Assembly (NCBI RefSeq): GCF_020194175.1
Contig: NZ_JADYVX010000019.1
Span: 62,001-126,000, forward strand
Reading direction: 5' to 3'
From: Bradyrhizobium sp. BRP22
GTDB taxonomy: Bacteria; Pseudomonadota; Alphaproteobacteria; Rhizobiales; Xanthobacteraceae
Length of the DNA: 64,000 nt
The notes below the pieces were generated by a model that searched no databases, was not told the origin of the DNA, and worked only from the letters and a program-made list of their open reading frames with translations. Position 1 is the stretch's first letter, and the number at the start of each line of letters is the position of its first letter. Positions 25,350-32,334 of this stretch are shown here, piece by piece. Both the position numbers and the translations under genes were made by a program.

Positions 25350-25709
25350 ATGTCACTGAAGGTTACCAATGCCCGGCGCAAGCAACGTGTGCGGTTGGCG
25401 CTGCGCCGTTCCGGGGGCGGCCGTCCGCGCCTGTCGGTGTTCCGCTCGTCCAAGCACATCTACGCCCAGGTGATCGACGATCAGAAGGGCGAGACGCTGG
25501 CGTCGGCCTCGTCGCTCGAGAAGACGATGCGCGAGAACGGCAATACCGGCGCCAATATCGATGCGGCGAAGGCGGTCGGCAAGCTGCTTGCCGAGCGCGC
25601 CACCCAGAAGGGCGTCAAGGAAGTCGTGTTCGACCGCGGCGGCTATCTCTATCACGGGCGCGTCAAGGCGCTCGCGGATGCCGCGCGCGAGGGCGGACTG
25701 AGCTTCTAA
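25350..25709 (+). CDS. rplR: 50S ribosomal protein L18
   Basis: A 119-aa 5S rRNA-binding protein. The basic N-terminus is followed by RLSVFRSSKHIYAQVIDDQK, and the C-terminus has the canonical VVFDRGGYLYHGRVKALADA. ATG 25350 follows GGAGCC after an 11-base spacer. Confidence 0.98.
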   Translation: MSLKVTNARRKQRVRLALRRSGGGRPRLSVFRSSKHIYAQVIDDQKGETLASASSLEKTMRENGNTGANIDAAKAVGKLLAERATQKGVKEVVFDRGGYLYHGRVKALADAAREGGLSF

Positions 25710-25761
25710 GGATTCGAATATCAGGGATTGAGGCAAAGCCTCTCAGAGATTGGAAAACACC

Positions 25762-26334
25762 ATGGCAGAACGCGAACGCGGCGGACGCGAACGGAGCAGG
25801 GAGCGCGAGGAGCGCGACAGCGAGTTCGTCGACAAGCTCGTGCACATCAATCGCGTGGCGAAGGTCGTCAAGGGCGGCAAGCGCTTCGGCTTTGCGGCGC
25901 TGGTCGTGATCGGCGACCAGAAGGGCCGGGTCGGTTTCGGCCACGGCAAGGCGCGCGAAGTGCCGGAAGCGATCCGCAAGGCGACCGAGGCCGCCAAGCG
26001 CAACCTGACCCGCGTGGCGCTGCGCGAGGGCCGCACGCTGCATCACGACATCGCCGGCCGTCACGGCGCCGGCCGCGTCTACCTGCGCGCCGCGCCGGCC
26101 GGTACCGGCATCATCGCGGGCGGCCCGATGCGCGCGGTGTTCGAGACGCTCGGCATCCAGGACGTGGTGGCGAAGTCGATCGGTTCGTCGAATCCGTACA
26201 ACATGGTTCGCGCCACCTTCAACGCGCTGAAGAACCAGGATTCGCCGCGCTCGGTCGCTGCGCGCCGCAACATCAAGGTGTCCACCCTGCAGGCCCGTCG
26301 CGTCGGCGGCGATGCCGAGGTAGTGGCTGAATAA
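25762..26334 (+). CDS. rpsE: 30S ribosomal protein S5
   Basis: A 190-aa fidelity protein at the mRNA entry. ATG 25762 (MAERERGGRERSREREERDS) is preferred to the in-frame TTG at 25750. The first 20 residues are an Arg/Glu-rich extension longer than in E. coli. The spectinomycin-binding loop VKGGKRFGFAALVVIGDQKG and the core GRVGFGHGKAREVPEAIRKA look wild type. Confidence 0.97.
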   Translation: MAERERGGRERSREREERDSEFVDKLVHINRVAKVVKGGKRFGFAALVVIGDQKGRVGFGHGKAREVPEAIRKATEAAKRNLTRVALREGRTLHHDIAGRHGAGRVYLRAAPAGTGIIAGGPMRAVFETLGIQDVVAKSIGSSNPYNMVRATFNALKNQDSPRSVAARRNIKVSTLQARRVGGDAEVVAE

Positions 26335-26371
26335 CTTGCGCTAAACCAGCGCACTATCTGGAGTTTTAGAG

Positions 26372-26566
26372 ATGGCCCAGGCCGCAAAGACGATCAAGGT
26401 CGAGCAGATCGGCAGCCCGATTCGCCGCCATCATTCGCAGCGTTCGACGCTGATCGGCCTCAAGCTCAACAAGATCGGCCGGGTTGCCGAGCATCAGGAC
26501 ACCCCTGAGGTTCGCGGCATGATCAGCAAGGTTCAACACCTCGTCCGCGTCGTCGGCGAGGGTTAA
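26372..26566 (+). CDS. rpmD: 50S ribosomal protein L30
   Basis: A 64-aa small 50S protein. IKVEQIGSPIRRHHSQRSTL and IGRVAEHQDTPEVRGMISKV identify it. Start ATG 26372 follows GGAGTTTTAGAG. It lies between rpsE and rplO, as in the standard spc order. Confidence 0.97.
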   Translation: MAQAAKTIKVEQIGSPIRRHHSQRSTLIGLKLNKIGRVAEHQDTPEVRGMISKVQHLVRVVGEG

Positions 26567-26586
26567 GACAGACAAGGAGAAGGGCG

Positions 26587-27075
26587 ATGAAGCTCAGCGA
26601 GATCGCCGACAATCCCGGTTCGCGCAAGAAGCGCATGCGCATCGGCCGCGGCATCGGTTCAGGCAAGGGCAAGACCGGCGGCCGTGGCGGCAAGGGCCAG
26701 ACCGCGCGTACCGGCGTGCGCATCAAGGGCTTCGAGGGCGGCCAGATGCCGCTGCATCGCCGCCTGCCCAAGCGCGGGTTCAACAACATCTTCCGGCTCG
26801 AGTTCGCCGAGATCAATCTCGACCGTCTGCAGCAGGCGGTCGACGCCAAGCAGCTCGACACTGGCGCGGTCGTGAACGCGGAAGCGCTGGTGAAGGCGGG
26901 CGTGCTGCGCCGCGCCAAGGACGGCGTGCGGCTGCTCGGCCGCGGCGAACTCACGGCCAAGCTCAACATCGAGGTGCACGGCGCCTCCAAGTCCGCGATC
27001 GCCGCGGTGGAGAAGGCCGGCGGCACGGTGAAAGTCCTGGCGCCCGCCAAGAAGGAAGAAGGCGAGGCGGCGTAA
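26587..27075 (+). CDS. rplO: 50S ribosomal protein L15
   Basis: A 162-aa late-assembly protein. The glycine/arginine-rich N-terminal tail (RIGRGIGSGKGKTGGRGGKG) that threads into 23S rRNA is present, then FEGGQMPLHRRLPKRGFNNI. It ends in a Lys/Glu tail. A 144-base structured spacer separates it from secY. Confidence 0.97.
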   Translation: MKLSEIADNPGSRKKRMRIGRGIGSGKGKTGGRGGKGQTARTGVRIKGFEGGQMPLHRRLPKRGFNNIFRLEFAEINLDRLQQAVDAKQLDTGAVVNAEALVKAGVLRRAKDGVRLLGRGELTAKLNIEVHGASKSAIAAVEKAGGTVKVLAPAKKEEGEAA

Positions 27076-27086
27076 CATCTGCGTCA

Positions 27087-27107
27087 TTGCCTGCCCCGTG
27101 CAGGCAA
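27087..27107 (+). other. Hairpin 1 in the secY leader
   Basis: An 8-bp perfect stem (27087-27094 with 27100-27107) with a 5-base loop begins 12 bases after the rplO stop. No T-run follows. Together with the next hairpin it makes the rplO-secY spacer the most structured within the spc genes. Confidence 0.45.
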
Positions 27108-27164
27108 GGGCGGCAGAGAACGTTGGACTTATCGAAGCCGAGCACCAAATAATGTCCGGTGTCT

Positions 27165-27191
27165 GCCGACGGTCCCAAGGGGGACGTCGGC
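27165..27191 (+). other. Hairpin 2 in the secY leader
   Basis: A strong stem (27165-27170 and 27172-27176 with 27181-27191; bulged G at 27171; loop AAGG) ends 28 bases before the secY ATG. It is close enough to influence ribosome access or to act as an attenuator controlling SecY relative to the ribosomal proteins. Confidence 0.5.
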
Positions 27192-27219
27192 GCGGGGCCT
27201 CCGGGAGAAAGCCAAGACG

Positions 27220-28551
27220 ATGGTCTCAGCAGCGGAACAACTTGCAGCCAACCTCAATTTCGGAGCTCTGGCGAAGGCCGAGGAGCTGAAGAAGCGCATC
27301 TGGTTCACGCTGGGTGCGCTGCTTGTTTATCGGCTCGGCACCTACATCCCGCTGCCCGGCATCGACCCCAATGTGTGGGAGCAGGTGTTCCGCTCCCAGG
27401 CGGGCGGCATCCTCGGCATGTTCAACATGTTCGCCGGCGGCGGCATCCACCGCATGGCGATCTTCGCGCTGAACATCATGCCGTATATCTCGGCATCGAT
27501 CATCATCCAGCTTCTGACCACCGTCTCGCCCCAGCTCGAGGCGCTGAAGAAGGAAGGCGAGGCCGGCCGCAAGACGCTGAACCAGTACACGCGCTATCTC
27601 ACCGTGATCCTTGCCGCGTTCCAGTCCTACGGCATCGCGGTCGGGCTCGAGGGCGCCGGCAATGTGGTCACCGAGCCTGGCATGTTTTTCCGCCTCTCGA
27701 CGGCGATCACGCTGACCGGTGGCACCATGTTCCTGATGTGGCTGGGTGAGCAGATCACCTCGCGCGGCATCGGCAACGGCATCTCGCTGATCATCCTGGC
27801 CGGCATTGTCGCGGAACTGCCGGCGGCGCTCGCCAACATGCTCGAACTCGGCCGCCAGGGCGCGATGTCGACCGGGCTGATTCTGGTCGTGATCGTGATG
27901 GCGGTTGCCGTGATCGCCTTCATCGTGTTCATGGAGCGCGCGCAGCGCCGCCTGCTGATCCAGTATCCGAAGCGCCAGGTCGGCAACAAGATGTTCGAGG
28001 GCCAGTCCTCGCATCTGCCGCTCAAGCTCAATACTTCCGGCGTGATTCCGCCGATCTTCGCGTCCTCGCTGCTGTTGCTTCCGACCACGGTTGCGAACTT
28101 CAACGTCGGCTCCGGACCGGAATGGATGCAGTGGATCACCACCCAGCTCAGCCATGGGCGGCCGCTGTTCCTGGTGCTCTATCTCGCGCTGATCGTGTTC
28201 TTTGCCTTCTTTTACACGGCGATCGTGTTCAACCCGACCGAGACCGCCGACAACCTGAAGAAGCATGGCGGCTTCATTCCGGGCATCCGGCCCGGCGAGC
28301 GCACCGCTGAATACATCGACTACGTGTTGTCGCGCATCACGGTGGTCGGCGCGGTCTATCTTGCGATCGTATGTCTCATCCCGGAGATTCTGATTTCCTA
28401 CGCCTCCGTGCCGTTCTACTTTGGCGGCACATCGCTTCTGATCGTGGTCAGCGTGACCATGGATACGGTGGCGCAGGTTCAGGGCTATCTGCTTGCCCAT
28501 CAGTATGAAGGGCTGATCAGGAAGTCCAAGCTCAGGGGTCGTCGCCGCTAG
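27220..28551 (+). CDS. secY: Protein translocase subunit SecY
   Basis: The 443-aa channel subunit of the SecYEG inner-membrane translocon, with about ten transmembrane helices. Landmarks: YRLGTYIPLPGIDPNVWEQV (TM1/plug entrance), GGGIHRMAIFALNIMPYISA, the cytoplasmic loop KRQVGNKMFEGQSSHLPLKL, and FNPTETADNLKKHGGFIPGI. GGGAGAAAGCC precedes the ATG. adk follows after 75 bases. Confidence 0.98.
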   Translation: MVSAAEQLAANLNFGALAKAEELKKRIWFTLGALLVYRLGTYIPLPGIDPNVWEQVFRSQAGGILGMFNMFAGGGIHRMAIFALNIMPYISASIIIQLLTTVSPQLEALKKEGEAGRKTLNQYTRYLTVILAAFQSYGIAVGLEGAGNVVTEPGMFFRLSTAITLTGGTMFLMWLGEQITSRGIGNGISLIILAGIVAELPAALANMLELGRQGAMSTGLILVVIVMAVAVIAFIVFMERAQRRLLIQYPKRQVGNKMFEGQSSHLPLKLNTSGVIPPIFASSLLLLPTTVANFNVGSGPEWMQWITTQLSHGRPLFLVLYLALIVFFAFFYTAIVFNPTETADNLKKHGGFIPGIRPGERTAEYIDYVLSRITVVGAVYLAIVCLIPEILISYASVPFYFGGTSLLIVVSVTMDTVAQVQGYLLAHQYEGLIRKSKLRGRRR

Positions 28552-28626
28552 CAGAGCGGAGCGGCGGCGCAAAAAACTCAAAACCACGGGTGTGCGGATC
28601 TCGCTCACCAAGCCGGGGGGCGAAAA

Positions 28627-29487
28627 ATGAGATTGATCCTTTTGGGGCCGCCAGGCTCGGGCAAGGGGACCCAGGCCCAGCGGCTGGTTCAGAAATACGG
28701 CATCGTCCAGCTCTCGACCGGCGAGATGCTGCGCGCCGCGGTTGCCGCCGGCACGCCGATCGGCCTGCAGGCCAAGGACATCATGGCCGCGGGTGGGCTG
28801 GTGCCGGACGAGATCGTGATCGGCATCATCTCCGATCGCATTGATCAGCCTGACGCCAAGAAGGGCTTCATCCTCGACGGTTTCCCGCGCACGGTGCCGC
28901 AGGCCGAGGCGCTGGATGAACTCCTGAAGAAGAAGCGCCTCAAGCTCGACGCCGTGATCGAGCTTCGCGTCAATGAGAGCGCGCTGCTCGAGCGGGTGGA
29001 GAAGCGTGCCGCCGAGACGCGGGCGCGGGGCGAGGAAGTCCGCGCCGACGATACGCCCGAAGTGCTGACCAAGCGGCTGGCGAGCTACCGCGCCCAGACC
29101 GAGCCGCTGATTCACTACTATTCCGAGCGCCGCAAGCTGCTCACCGTAGATGGCATGATGACCATCGAACACGTCACGAGCGAGATCAACCGGATCCTGC
29201 AGGCGCTCGGCGCCGCGGAACCCAAGGCCGCGCGGCGGGCCTCGCCGGCCAAGCGTTCGGCGTCTGGAACCGCAGGCAAGGGAACCAGGGCGCCGGCCAA
29301 GAAGGCCGCGGCCAAAGCCAGGGGCGCTGCCAAGGGAACCCGGAAGGTGGCTACCTCGGCCCGGAAAGCCCGCAAAACGGTCTCCAAGGCCGCCAAGGCG
29401 AGGGGCGTCGGCAAGGCCAAGAAGACGGCAAGGCAGGCGGCCAAGCGGCCGGCAAAAAAGCTCACGAAAAAGCGAGCTAAGCGCTAG
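28627..29487 (+). CDS. adk: Adenylate kinase with histone-like Lys/Ala-rich C-terminal tail
   Basis: Interconverts ATP + AMP and 2 ADP. Residues 1-197 are a complete short-LID adenylate kinase: P-loop GPPGSGKGTQ at residues 8-17, AMP-binding STGEMLRAAV, DGFPRT, and the short LID RAAETRARGEEVRADDTPEV with no zinc cysteines. From residue 198 to 286 the protein continues as a low-complexity Ala/Lys/Arg tail (34 basic of 89 residues, one acidic) resembling histone H1 or AlgP/HC1-like tails. Such a tail would bind nucleic acid or rRNA. The base composition matches the neighbours and no frameshift is visible, so it appears to be a genuine part of the gene. Confidence 0.95.
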   Translation: MRLILLGPPGSGKGTQAQRLVQKYGIVQLSTGEMLRAAVAAGTPIGLQAKDIMAAGGLVPDEIVIGIISDRIDQPDAKKGFILDGFPRTVPQAEALDELLKKKRLKLDAVIELRVNESALLERVEKRAAETRARGEEVRADDTPEVLTKRLASYRAQTEPLIHYYSERRKLLTVDGMMTIEHVTSEINRILQALGAAEPKAARRASPAKRSASGTAGKGTRAPAKKAAAKARGAAKGTRKVATSARKARKTVSKAAKARGVGKAKKTARQAAKRPAKKLTKKRAKR

Positions 29488-29493
29488 GAGCGG

Positions 29494-29522
29494 TTGACGA
29501 AACCGACATGAATCCTTTAATA
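29494..29522 (+). promoter_or_regulatory. Candidate promoter of the rpsM-rpsK-rpoA-rplQ (alpha) operon
   Basis: TTGACG (29494-29499), a 17-base spacer and TTAATA (29517-29522) are a good housekeeping-sigma match in the 186-base gap between adk and rpsM. This would make the alpha operon independently transcribed with a leader of about 145 bases. Confidence 0.5.
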
Positions 29523-29673
29523 AGCCCCGCATCCAAGTTGGATAGTTTTATGACGATGCCGAGCCCCGAAGGAACGAGGGGAGGGCGTCGTGTTCGCGTT
29601 TGTGGACACCTGCCCGAGATAGCAGAGATCTAGGAAGCCCCGATCCGGTGGATCGGCGACAGGAGAGAAGGCC

Positions 29674-30042
29674 GTGGCTCGTATTGCCGGCGTGAATATT
29701 CCAACCAACAAGCGCGTGCTGATCGCGCTTCAGTACATCCATGGCATCGGCCAGAAGAACGCCGCCGACATCATGGAGAAGGTCAAGATCCCGCTGGAGC
29801 GTCGCGTCAGCCAGCTCAGCGACCAGGAAGTGCTGCAGATCCGCGAAGTGATCGACCGCGACTACGTCGTCGAGGGCGACCTGCGCCGCGAGACCGGCAT
29901 CAACATCAAGCGGCTGATGGACCTCGGCTGCTATCGCGGCCTGCGCCATCGCCGTGGCCTGCCGGTGCGCGGCCAGCGCACCCACACCAATGCGCGCACG
30001 CGCAAGGGACCGGCCAAGGCGATCGCCGGCAAGAAGAAGTAA
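29674..30042 (+). CDS. rpsM: 30S ribosomal protein S13
   Basis: A 122-aa head protein forming bridge B1. It uses a GTG start at 29674 (MARIAGVNIPTNKRVLIALQ), with AGGAGAGAAGGCC upstream. The C-terminal RGQRTHTNARTRKGPAKAIA contacts the P-site tRNA. A 115-base spacer containing a GGCGAAT hairpin separates it from rpsK. Confidence 0.98.
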   Translation: MARIAGVNIPTNKRVLIALQYIHGIGQKNAADIMEKVKIPLERRVSQLSDQEVLQIREVIDRDYVVEGDLRRETGINIKRLMDLGCYRGLRHRRGLPVRGQRTHTNARTRKGPAKAIAGKKK

Positions 30043-30066
30043 GTTTGCGTATAGCGACTTGGCAGT

Positions 30067-30086
30067 GGCGAATCGAATCATTCGCC
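30067..30086 (+). other. GGCGAAT hairpin between rpsM and rpsK
   Basis: A perfect 7-bp stem (30067-30073 with 30080-30086) with loop CGAATC. The arm sequence resembles the hairpin between tuf and rpsJ, so it may be a shorter or decayed copy of the same element. Confidence 0.4.
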
Positions 30087-30157
30087 GCGCGCCGTTCGCG
30101 TTTTGAGGTGTAGCCGCTGGCATTACGGCGGCGTTGAGATCATAGGAAAGGTTTGGA

Positions 30158-30547
30158 ATGGGCAAGGAAGCCACCCGCGTACGCCGCCGCGAACGCAAGA
30201 ACATCGCCTCCGGCATCGCGCATGTGAATTCGTCGTTCAACAACACCACGATCACCATCACCGACGCGCAGGGCAACACCATTGCCTGGTCTTCCGCCGG
30301 CACGATGGGTTTCAAGGGGTCGCGCAAGTCGACCCCCTATGCCGCGCAGGTCGCGGCGGAGGACGTTTCCAAGAAGGCGCAGGAACATGGCATGCGCACG
30401 CTGGAAGTCGAAGTCGCCGGCCCCGGTTCGGGCCGCGAGTCGGCGCTCCGCGCGCTGCAGGCCGCGGGCTTCACCGTCACTTCGATCCGCGACGTGACGA
30501 CGATCCCGCACAATGGCTGCCGTCCGCGCAAGCGCCGGCGCGTCTGA
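30158..30547 (+). CDS. rpsK: 30S ribosomal protein S11
   Basis: A 129-aa platform protein next to the E-site. Diagnostic blocks are HVNSSFNNTTITITDAQGNT and GFKGSRKSTPYAAQVAAEDV. The C-terminal VTTIPHNGCRPRKRRRV contains the Asn-Gly that becomes isoaspartate in E. coli. ATG 30158 follows AGGAAAGGTTTGGA. Confidence 0.98.
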   Translation: MGKEATRVRRRERKNIASGIAHVNSSFNNTTITITDAQGNTIAWSSAGTMGFKGSRKSTPYAAQVAAEDVSKKAQEHGMRTLEVEVAGPGSGRESALRALQAAGFTVTSIRDVTTIPHNGCRPRKRRRV

Positions 30548-30554
30548 TGGTTGG

Positions 30555-30590
30555 TCGCGGGGCGGCTTTGCCGTCTCGCGATTGTTTTTG
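30555..30590 (+). terminator. Candidate attenuator/terminator between rpsK and rpoA
   Basis: An 11-bp stem with two G-T pairs (30555-30565 with 30571-30581) and a 5-base loop, followed by ATTGTTTTTG. This has the form of an intrinsic terminator, yet it lies inside the alpha operon between rpsK and rpoA. Partial termination would lower rpoA and rplQ output relative to S13 and S11. Confidence 0.5.
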
Positions 30591-30670
30591 GAATTGACCG
30601 CGCGGACTAACCCGCGACGCCAGTAAGTTGATGTCGACTGGCCCAAATCGACCTCACCACGGGTGACACA

Positions 30671-31690
30671 GTGACGATCCAGAAGAATTGGCAGGAACTT
30701 ATTCGACCGAACAAGCTGCAGGTGACACCGGGCGGCGATGCGACCCGCTTTGCGACCATCGTGGCCGAGCCGCTGGAGCGCGGCTTCGGCCAGACGCTCG
30801 GCAACGCGCTGCGCCGCATCCTGTTGTCCTCGCTGCAGGGCGCGGCGGTGCAGTCGGTGCATATCGACGGCGTGCTGCACGAGTTCTCCTCGATTGCAGG
30901 CGTTCGTGAGGACGTCACCGACATCGTCCTCAACATCAAGGACATCTCGATCAAGATGCTGGGCGAAGGCCCCAAGCGCATGGTCGTGAAGAAGCAGGGT
31001 CCGGGCTTCGTCACCGCAGGCGACATCCAGACCGTGGGAGACGTTACCGTGCTCAATCCGGACCTCGTGCTCTGCACCCTGGACGAGGGCGCCGAGATCC
31101 GCATGGAGTTCACGGTCTCGACCGGCAAGGGCTATGTGCCCGCCGAGCGCAACCGGCCTGAGGACGCGCCGATCGGCTTGATCCCGGTCGACAGCCTGTT
31201 CTCGCCGGTCCGCAAGGTCTCCTACAAGGTCGAGAACACCCGCGAGGGCCAGATCCTCGACTACGACAAGCTGACCATGACGATCGAGACCAACGGCGCG
31301 ATCACGCCGGAGGATGCGGTCGCCTATGCCGCGCGCATCCTGCAGGATCAGCTCAATGTGTTCGTGAACTTCGAGGAGCCGCGCAAGGAAGTCGCGCAGG
31401 AGATCATCCCCGATCTCGCCTTCAACCCTGCCTTCCTCAAGAAGGTCGACGAGCTCGAACTGTCGGTGCGTTCGGCCAACTGCCTGAAGAACGACAACAT
31501 CGTCTATATCGGCGACCTCGTGCAGAAGTCGGAAGCGGAAATGCTCCGCACCCCGAACTTCGGCCGCAAGTCGCTGAACGAGATCAAGGAAGTGCTGGCC
31601 CAGATGGGTCTGCATCTCGGCATGGAAGTGCCGGGCTGGCCGCCGGAGAACATCGACGAGCTCGCCAAGCGCTTCGAGGATCATTACTGA
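30671..31690 (+). CDS. rpoA: RNA polymerase alpha subunit
   Basis: A 339-aa assembly platform of RNA polymerase. GTG 30671 (MTIQKNWQELIRPNKLQV) is the start that gives the alphaproteobacterial N-terminus. The N-terminal domain has RGFGQTLGNALRRILLSSLQ for dimerisation. The C-terminal domain, which binds UP elements and activators, has RSANCLKNDNIVYIGDLVQK and TPNFGRKSLNEIKEVLAQMG. A 17-base tandem duplication begins at its last codons and includes the stop region. Confidence 0.98.
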   Translation: MTIQKNWQELIRPNKLQVTPGGDATRFATIVAEPLERGFGQTLGNALRRILLSSLQGAAVQSVHIDGVLHEFSSIAGVREDVTDIVLNIKDISIKMLGEGPKRMVVKKQGPGFVTAGDIQTVGDVTVLNPDLVLCTLDEGAEIRMEFTVSTGKGYVPAERNRPEDAPIGLIPVDSLFSPVRKVSYKVENTREGQILDYDKLTMTIETNGAITPEDAVAYAARILQDQLNVFVNFEEPRKEVAQEIIPDLAFNPAFLKKVDELELSVRSANCLKNDNIVYIGDLVQKSEAEMLRTPNFGRKSLNEIKEVLAQMGLHLGMEVPGWPPENIDELAKRFEDHY

Positions 31691-31710
31691 TCCCGGATCA
31701 TTACTGATCC
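31678..31710 (+). repeat. Tandem duplication spanning the rpoA stop
   Basis: The 16-mer GGATCATTACTGATCC occurs at 31678-31693 and again at 31695-31710, a period of 17 bases. The first copy contains the rpoA stop codon (31688-31690); the second is a noncoding echo. Each copy is itself partly palindromic (GGATC/GATCC). Confidence 0.75.
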
Positions 31711-31721
31711 AACATCATCGT

Positions 31722-31748
31722 CGTGGCCGGACATCCCGGCCACGGTTT
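31722..31748 (+). other. 9-bp hairpin between rpoA and rplQ
   Basis: A perfect stem CGTGGCCGG/CCGGCCACG (31722-31730 with 31736-31744), loop ACATC, followed only by GTTT. The T-run is too weak for a confident terminator. It probably affects rplQ expression or mRNA processing. Confidence 0.5.
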
Positions 31749-31825
31749 AGCGGGCGAACGCAGGAAGCCCACCTGAGAAACATGTCCGACGCGCCGTCGT
31801 GACACTCAATCCAAAGGAATAGATC

Positions 31826-32242
31826 ATGCGTCACGGAAGGGTTCATCGGAAGCTCAATCGCACGGCCGAGCATCGGCGCGCGATGTTCGCCAACATGGCT
31901 GCTGCCTTGATCAAGCACGAGCAGATCGTCACCACGCTGCCGAAGGCCAAGGAGCTGCGTCCGATCGTCGAGAAGCTCGTCACGCTCGGCAAGAAGGGCG
32001 GGCTGGCGTTGCGCCGCCAGGCGATCTCGGAGCTGCGCGACGTCGACATGGTCAAGAAGCTGTTCGACACGCTGGCGCCCCGCTACAAGGACCGCCAGGG
32101 CGGCTACACCCGCATCATCAAGGCCGGCTTCCGCTATGGCGACAATGCCGCGATGGCCGTCATCGAGTTCGTCGACCGAGATGTCGACGCCAGGGGCCAG
32201 GATTCCGGCCCGGTGCAGGAAAAGGAAGCCGAGGCGGCGTAA
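31826..32242 (+). CDS. rplQ: 50S ribosomal protein L17
   Basis: A 138-aa protein at the tunnel exit. The N-terminus MRHGRVHRKLNRTAEHRRAM and the block LIKHEQIVTTLPKAKELRPI are canonical. The C-terminal 20 residues are Glu/Ala-rich. AAGGAATAGATC precedes the start. It is the last gene of the ribosomal block and is followed by a terminator. Confidence 0.98.
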   Translation: MRHGRVHRKLNRTAEHRRAMFANMAAALIKHEQIVTTLPKAKELRPIVEKLVTLGKKGGLALRRQAISELRDVDMVKKLFDTLAPRYKDRQGGYTRIIKAGFRYGDNAAMAVIEFVDRDVDARGQDSGPVQEKEAEAA

Positions 32243-32268
32243 GTCGCTTCGACCTTGAAGCTTTGTGG

Positions 32269-32298
32269 AAGCGCGCCGTCGAGCGCCGCTTTTTCTTT
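32269..32298 (+). terminator. Intrinsic terminator after rplQ
   Basis: The stem AAGCG+CGC with GCG+CGCTT (one bulged C at 32286; 32269-32276 with 32283-32291) is followed by a T-rich tract TTTTTCTTT. It closes the alpha operon ahead of the opposite-strand chemoreceptor gene. Confidence 0.65.
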
Positions 32299-32334
32299 GG
32301 GTGCATGTCCGCCCGGGTGAGCCGTCCGCCTGTC

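Noticed and set aside
27226..29532. 768-codon open frame on the minus strand across secY and adk
   Set aside because: It is the antisense shadow of two well-supported genes in high-GC DNA. The translation is Arg/His/Asp-rich with no recognisable domain and no ribosome-binding site.
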